This document shows, in pieces, positions 62,895 through 64,000 of a DNA stretch of 64,000 bases; position 1 is the stretch's first letter; each line of letters begins with the position of its first letter. The translations under genes were made by a program, and so were the position numbers. Source of the DNA: Polynucleobacter sp. AP-Reno-20A-A9 (GTDB lineage: Bacteria > Pseudomonadota > Gammaproteobacteria > Burkholderiales > Burkholderiaceae). The notes beneath the pieces are model-generated. The model was given only the letters and a program-made list of their open reading frames with translations. It searched no databases and was not told where the DNA came from. Location: contig NZ_JACVPB010000007.1 of the NCBI RefSeq assembly GCF_018882085.1, positions 54,712-118,711 on the forward strand, given 5' to 3'.

Positions 62895-63038
62895 TTATAC
62901 GGTTTGAATGGCAACGGGCGCCAACAGGATCGAAACATCAGCCTCAGCAGGCTTCGTCAATACATAAGAGAACACACAGGCTGCCAAAATAATGAGTGCA
63001 CCTGCCACTAAGCTCCAAGTTCTGATATTCGACTTCAA
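62895..63038 (-). CDS. Small membrane protein, start unclear
   Basis: Hand-translated frame of at least 47 residues from a TTG at 63038 that has AAGGA ten bases upstream. It reads KSNIRTWSLVAGALIILAAC, so a basic N-end leads into one helix, then TKPAEADVSILLAPVAIQTV and a stop. The frame stays open to about 63140 upstream, with residues such as ITRGAEIHLKWNLGAIADGK, but offers no ATG. An ATG at 63139 lies one base out of frame. No family recognised. Confidence 0.4.
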   Translation of the reverse strand: MKSNIRTWSLVAGALIILAACVFSYVLTKPAEADVSILLAPVAIQTV

Positions 63039-63151
63039 TTGAAAATTTTCCTTTTTATATTTACCATCTGCAATCGCCCCCAGATTCCATTTCAGGTGGA
63101 TTTCCGCTCCCCGGGTTATGCGTTCTATTTTAAGGGCATACTAGAGTGACT

Positions 63152-63829
63152 ATGAAAGCATCTCATTGGACACAATACTGGCATCAAATAGGTGCCACTC
63201 ACCGACTCATCATTGTCGTGCTCGCTGGACTTGGATCTTATTTCGTAATTCCAACTAGCCAAGGCCCAATCGTTCGTTTGGCGCTTTCCTGGGTAATTGC
63301 TGGAGGGCTGTACTTGACGCTGACCTACATCATGATGTATTTCTCCACCCAAGAAAACATACTTAGCCTCTCAAAGAAAGAGGATGACGGTGCGGCGATG
63401 ATTCTATTGATCATCGTACTTGCGGCAGTAGCTAGTTTAGTGACGATCGTGATCATTCTTTCGGGCATTAAAGCGCTACCCACCAATATTGCAATTCGTC
63501 ATGTGGGGCTTGTTTTAGTAACCTACATCATTTCTTGGTTATATGTTCACACAGCATTTGCCCTTCACTATGCGCATGTGTACTACCAAGAACTGGATAA
63601 AACCAAAGAAGCCCCTTTGCTATTCGCCTCTAAATTAAGACCTACCTATGTAGACTTCCTTTATTTCTCAATGGTAATTGGTATGACTTGCCAAACCGCT
63701 GACATCAATATTGCCAGCTCCAGAATTCGGTTCGTGGTCATGCTTCAAGGAATGACTGCTTTTATCTTTAATGCCTCATTACTTGCTCTAGCAATTAACC
63801 TGATTTCAGGTGTGGTCGCGCTTTCCTAA
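63152..63829 (+). CDS. DUF1345 family membrane protein
   Basis: Membrane protein of 225 residues with six helices. TAFALHYAHVYYQELDK and RPTYVDFLYFSMVIGMTCQT are the DUF1345 marks. I start at ATG 63152, five bases after GAG; a GTG two codons earlier is possible. Function unknown. It is the last complete gene before the IS element and diverges from the small frame at 62.9-63.1 kb. Confidence 0.88.
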   Translation: MKASHWTQYWHQIGATHRLIIVVLAGLGSYFVIPTSQGPIVRLALSWVIAGGLYLTLTYIMMYFSTQENILSLSKKEDDGAAMILLIIVLAAVASLVTIVIILSGIKALPTNIAIRHVGLVLVTYIISWLYVHTAFALHYAHVYYQELDKTKEAPLLFASKLRPTYVDFLYFSMVIGMTCQTADINIASSRIRFVVMLQGMTAFIFNASLLALAINLISGVVALS

Positions 63830-63883
63830 ATCACTATTGTTTTCTAGAGGCGCCTTTAAAAGAAAAGCCACCCTTTGAACTGA

Positions 63884-63919
63884 CCCCCAAAAGTTGGACA
63901 TTATGTCCAACCAAGGGGG
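63884..63919 (+). promoter_or_regulatory. Terminal hairpin that covers the transposase ribosome site
   Basis: CCCCC (63884-63888) pairs with GGGGG (63915-63919), and GTTGGACA (63893-63900) with TGTCCAAC (63904-63911), around TTA. A TTTTGTTTT follows. The GGGGG is the best ribosome site for the ATG at 63929, so the folded RNA would hide it and may end transcription entering from outside. Confidence 0.65.
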
Positions 63920-63928
63920 TTTTGTTTT

Positions 63929-64000
63929 ATGAGCAAGTACAGCAAGCAGTTCAAGCTAAAGGTAGTTAAAGAGTTTTTAAAGTCAGGCGGTCTCAGGCGG
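63929..64000 (+). CDS. IS3-family transposase OrfA (partial, window end)
   Basis: The first 24 codons of a helix-turn-helix transposase subunit: SKYSKQFKLKVVKEFLKSGG, with the Lys-rich first helix usual for IS3-type OrfA. The frame runs off the window. Expression of the OrfAB fusion normally needs -1 frameshifting further on, which cannot be seen here. Confidence 0.75.
   Translation, partial: MSKYSKQFKLKVVKEFLKSGGLRR

Larger units (their letters stand above)
63876..64000 (+). mobile_element. Left end of an IS3-family (IS150-like) insertion sequence
   Basis: The terminal sequence TGAACTGACCCCCAAAAG is typical of IS3-family ends. It is followed by the start of an OrfA-type transposase reading right. 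Only this end is inside the window, so target repeats and completeness cannot be judged. The exact first base (63876 or 63881) is uncertain. Confidence 0.8.

Overview
The window looks like chromosomal DNA of a betaproteobacterium of the Burkholderiaceae, most likely Polynucleobacter or a close relative. This is inferred from gene content and moderate GC, not from a search. The clues are five Bug-type (TctC) periplasmic receptors, a cbb3 oxidase locus with CcoG, a FixH-like protein and Fnr, a complete ccmABCDEFGHI operon, a phasin, and very few regulators (one Fnr, one MarR). I saw no rRNA, tRNA or CRISPR array.

Layout. 1-2734: a TonB-dependent receptor (cut by the window start) and its TonB-like partner, which share an 11-bp upstream motif. 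2894-6552: methyltransferase, pirin, carboxymuconolactone-decarboxylase-like protein and a Bug receptor, all on the minus strand. 6642-13008: tRNA hydroxylase trhO, then an organic-acid cluster (Bug receptor, MmgE/PrpD protein, hydroxyacid dehydrogenase, split CHR transporter pair, Bug receptor). 13054-17742: fluoride channel, extradiol dioxygenase, two tiny genes, an M50 protease, cytochrome c556/cytochrome b and an MFS exporter. 17765-24970: a catabolic locus with two dehydrogenases, a DHDPS-family aldolase, a TAXI-TRAP transporter and an enolase-superfamily dehydratase. 25331-29426: an M23 peptidase, a universal stress protein, DUF2177 and SulP. 29434-40220: TauE/SafE protein, fnr, ccoNOQP, ccoG, fixH, ccoS, ccoI and an MFS transporter. 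40306-45245: two Bug receptors, a 2OG-Fe dioxygenase, a membrane-anchored TAXI protein and an SDR. 45250-52051: ccmI to ccmA. 52246-55010: two YceI proteins, a cytochrome b561, a WrbA-like flavoprotein and a MarR regulator with palindromic sites at its promoter. 55129-63829: mixed envelope and redox genes (MBL hydrolase, quinone reductase, SodC, DUF3833, chalcone-isomerase-like, DCC, HDAC-like, phasin, SYLF, DUF1345). 63876-64000: the left end of an IS3-family element.

How it fits together. The respiratory genes form one functional block. Fnr keeps all four Fe-S cysteines and the DNA-contact residues. The ccoNOQP promoter has a perfect FNR box placed as in class II activation. CcoI, CcoS, CcoG and FixH supply copper and assembly, and the ccm operon makes the c-type cytochromes. 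The other theme is uptake and breakdown of carboxylic acids, with many solute receptors but only one transporter membrane component (the TRAP permease) present.

I do not see a clearly new defence or mobile system. The best leads are the membrane-tethered TAXI protein, the DCC/chalcone-isomerase/DUF3833 envelope operon, the MarR-controlled YceI/b561/WrbA group, the small genes at 14.2-14.6 kb and 62.9-63.1 kb, and the insulating hairpin at the IS end.
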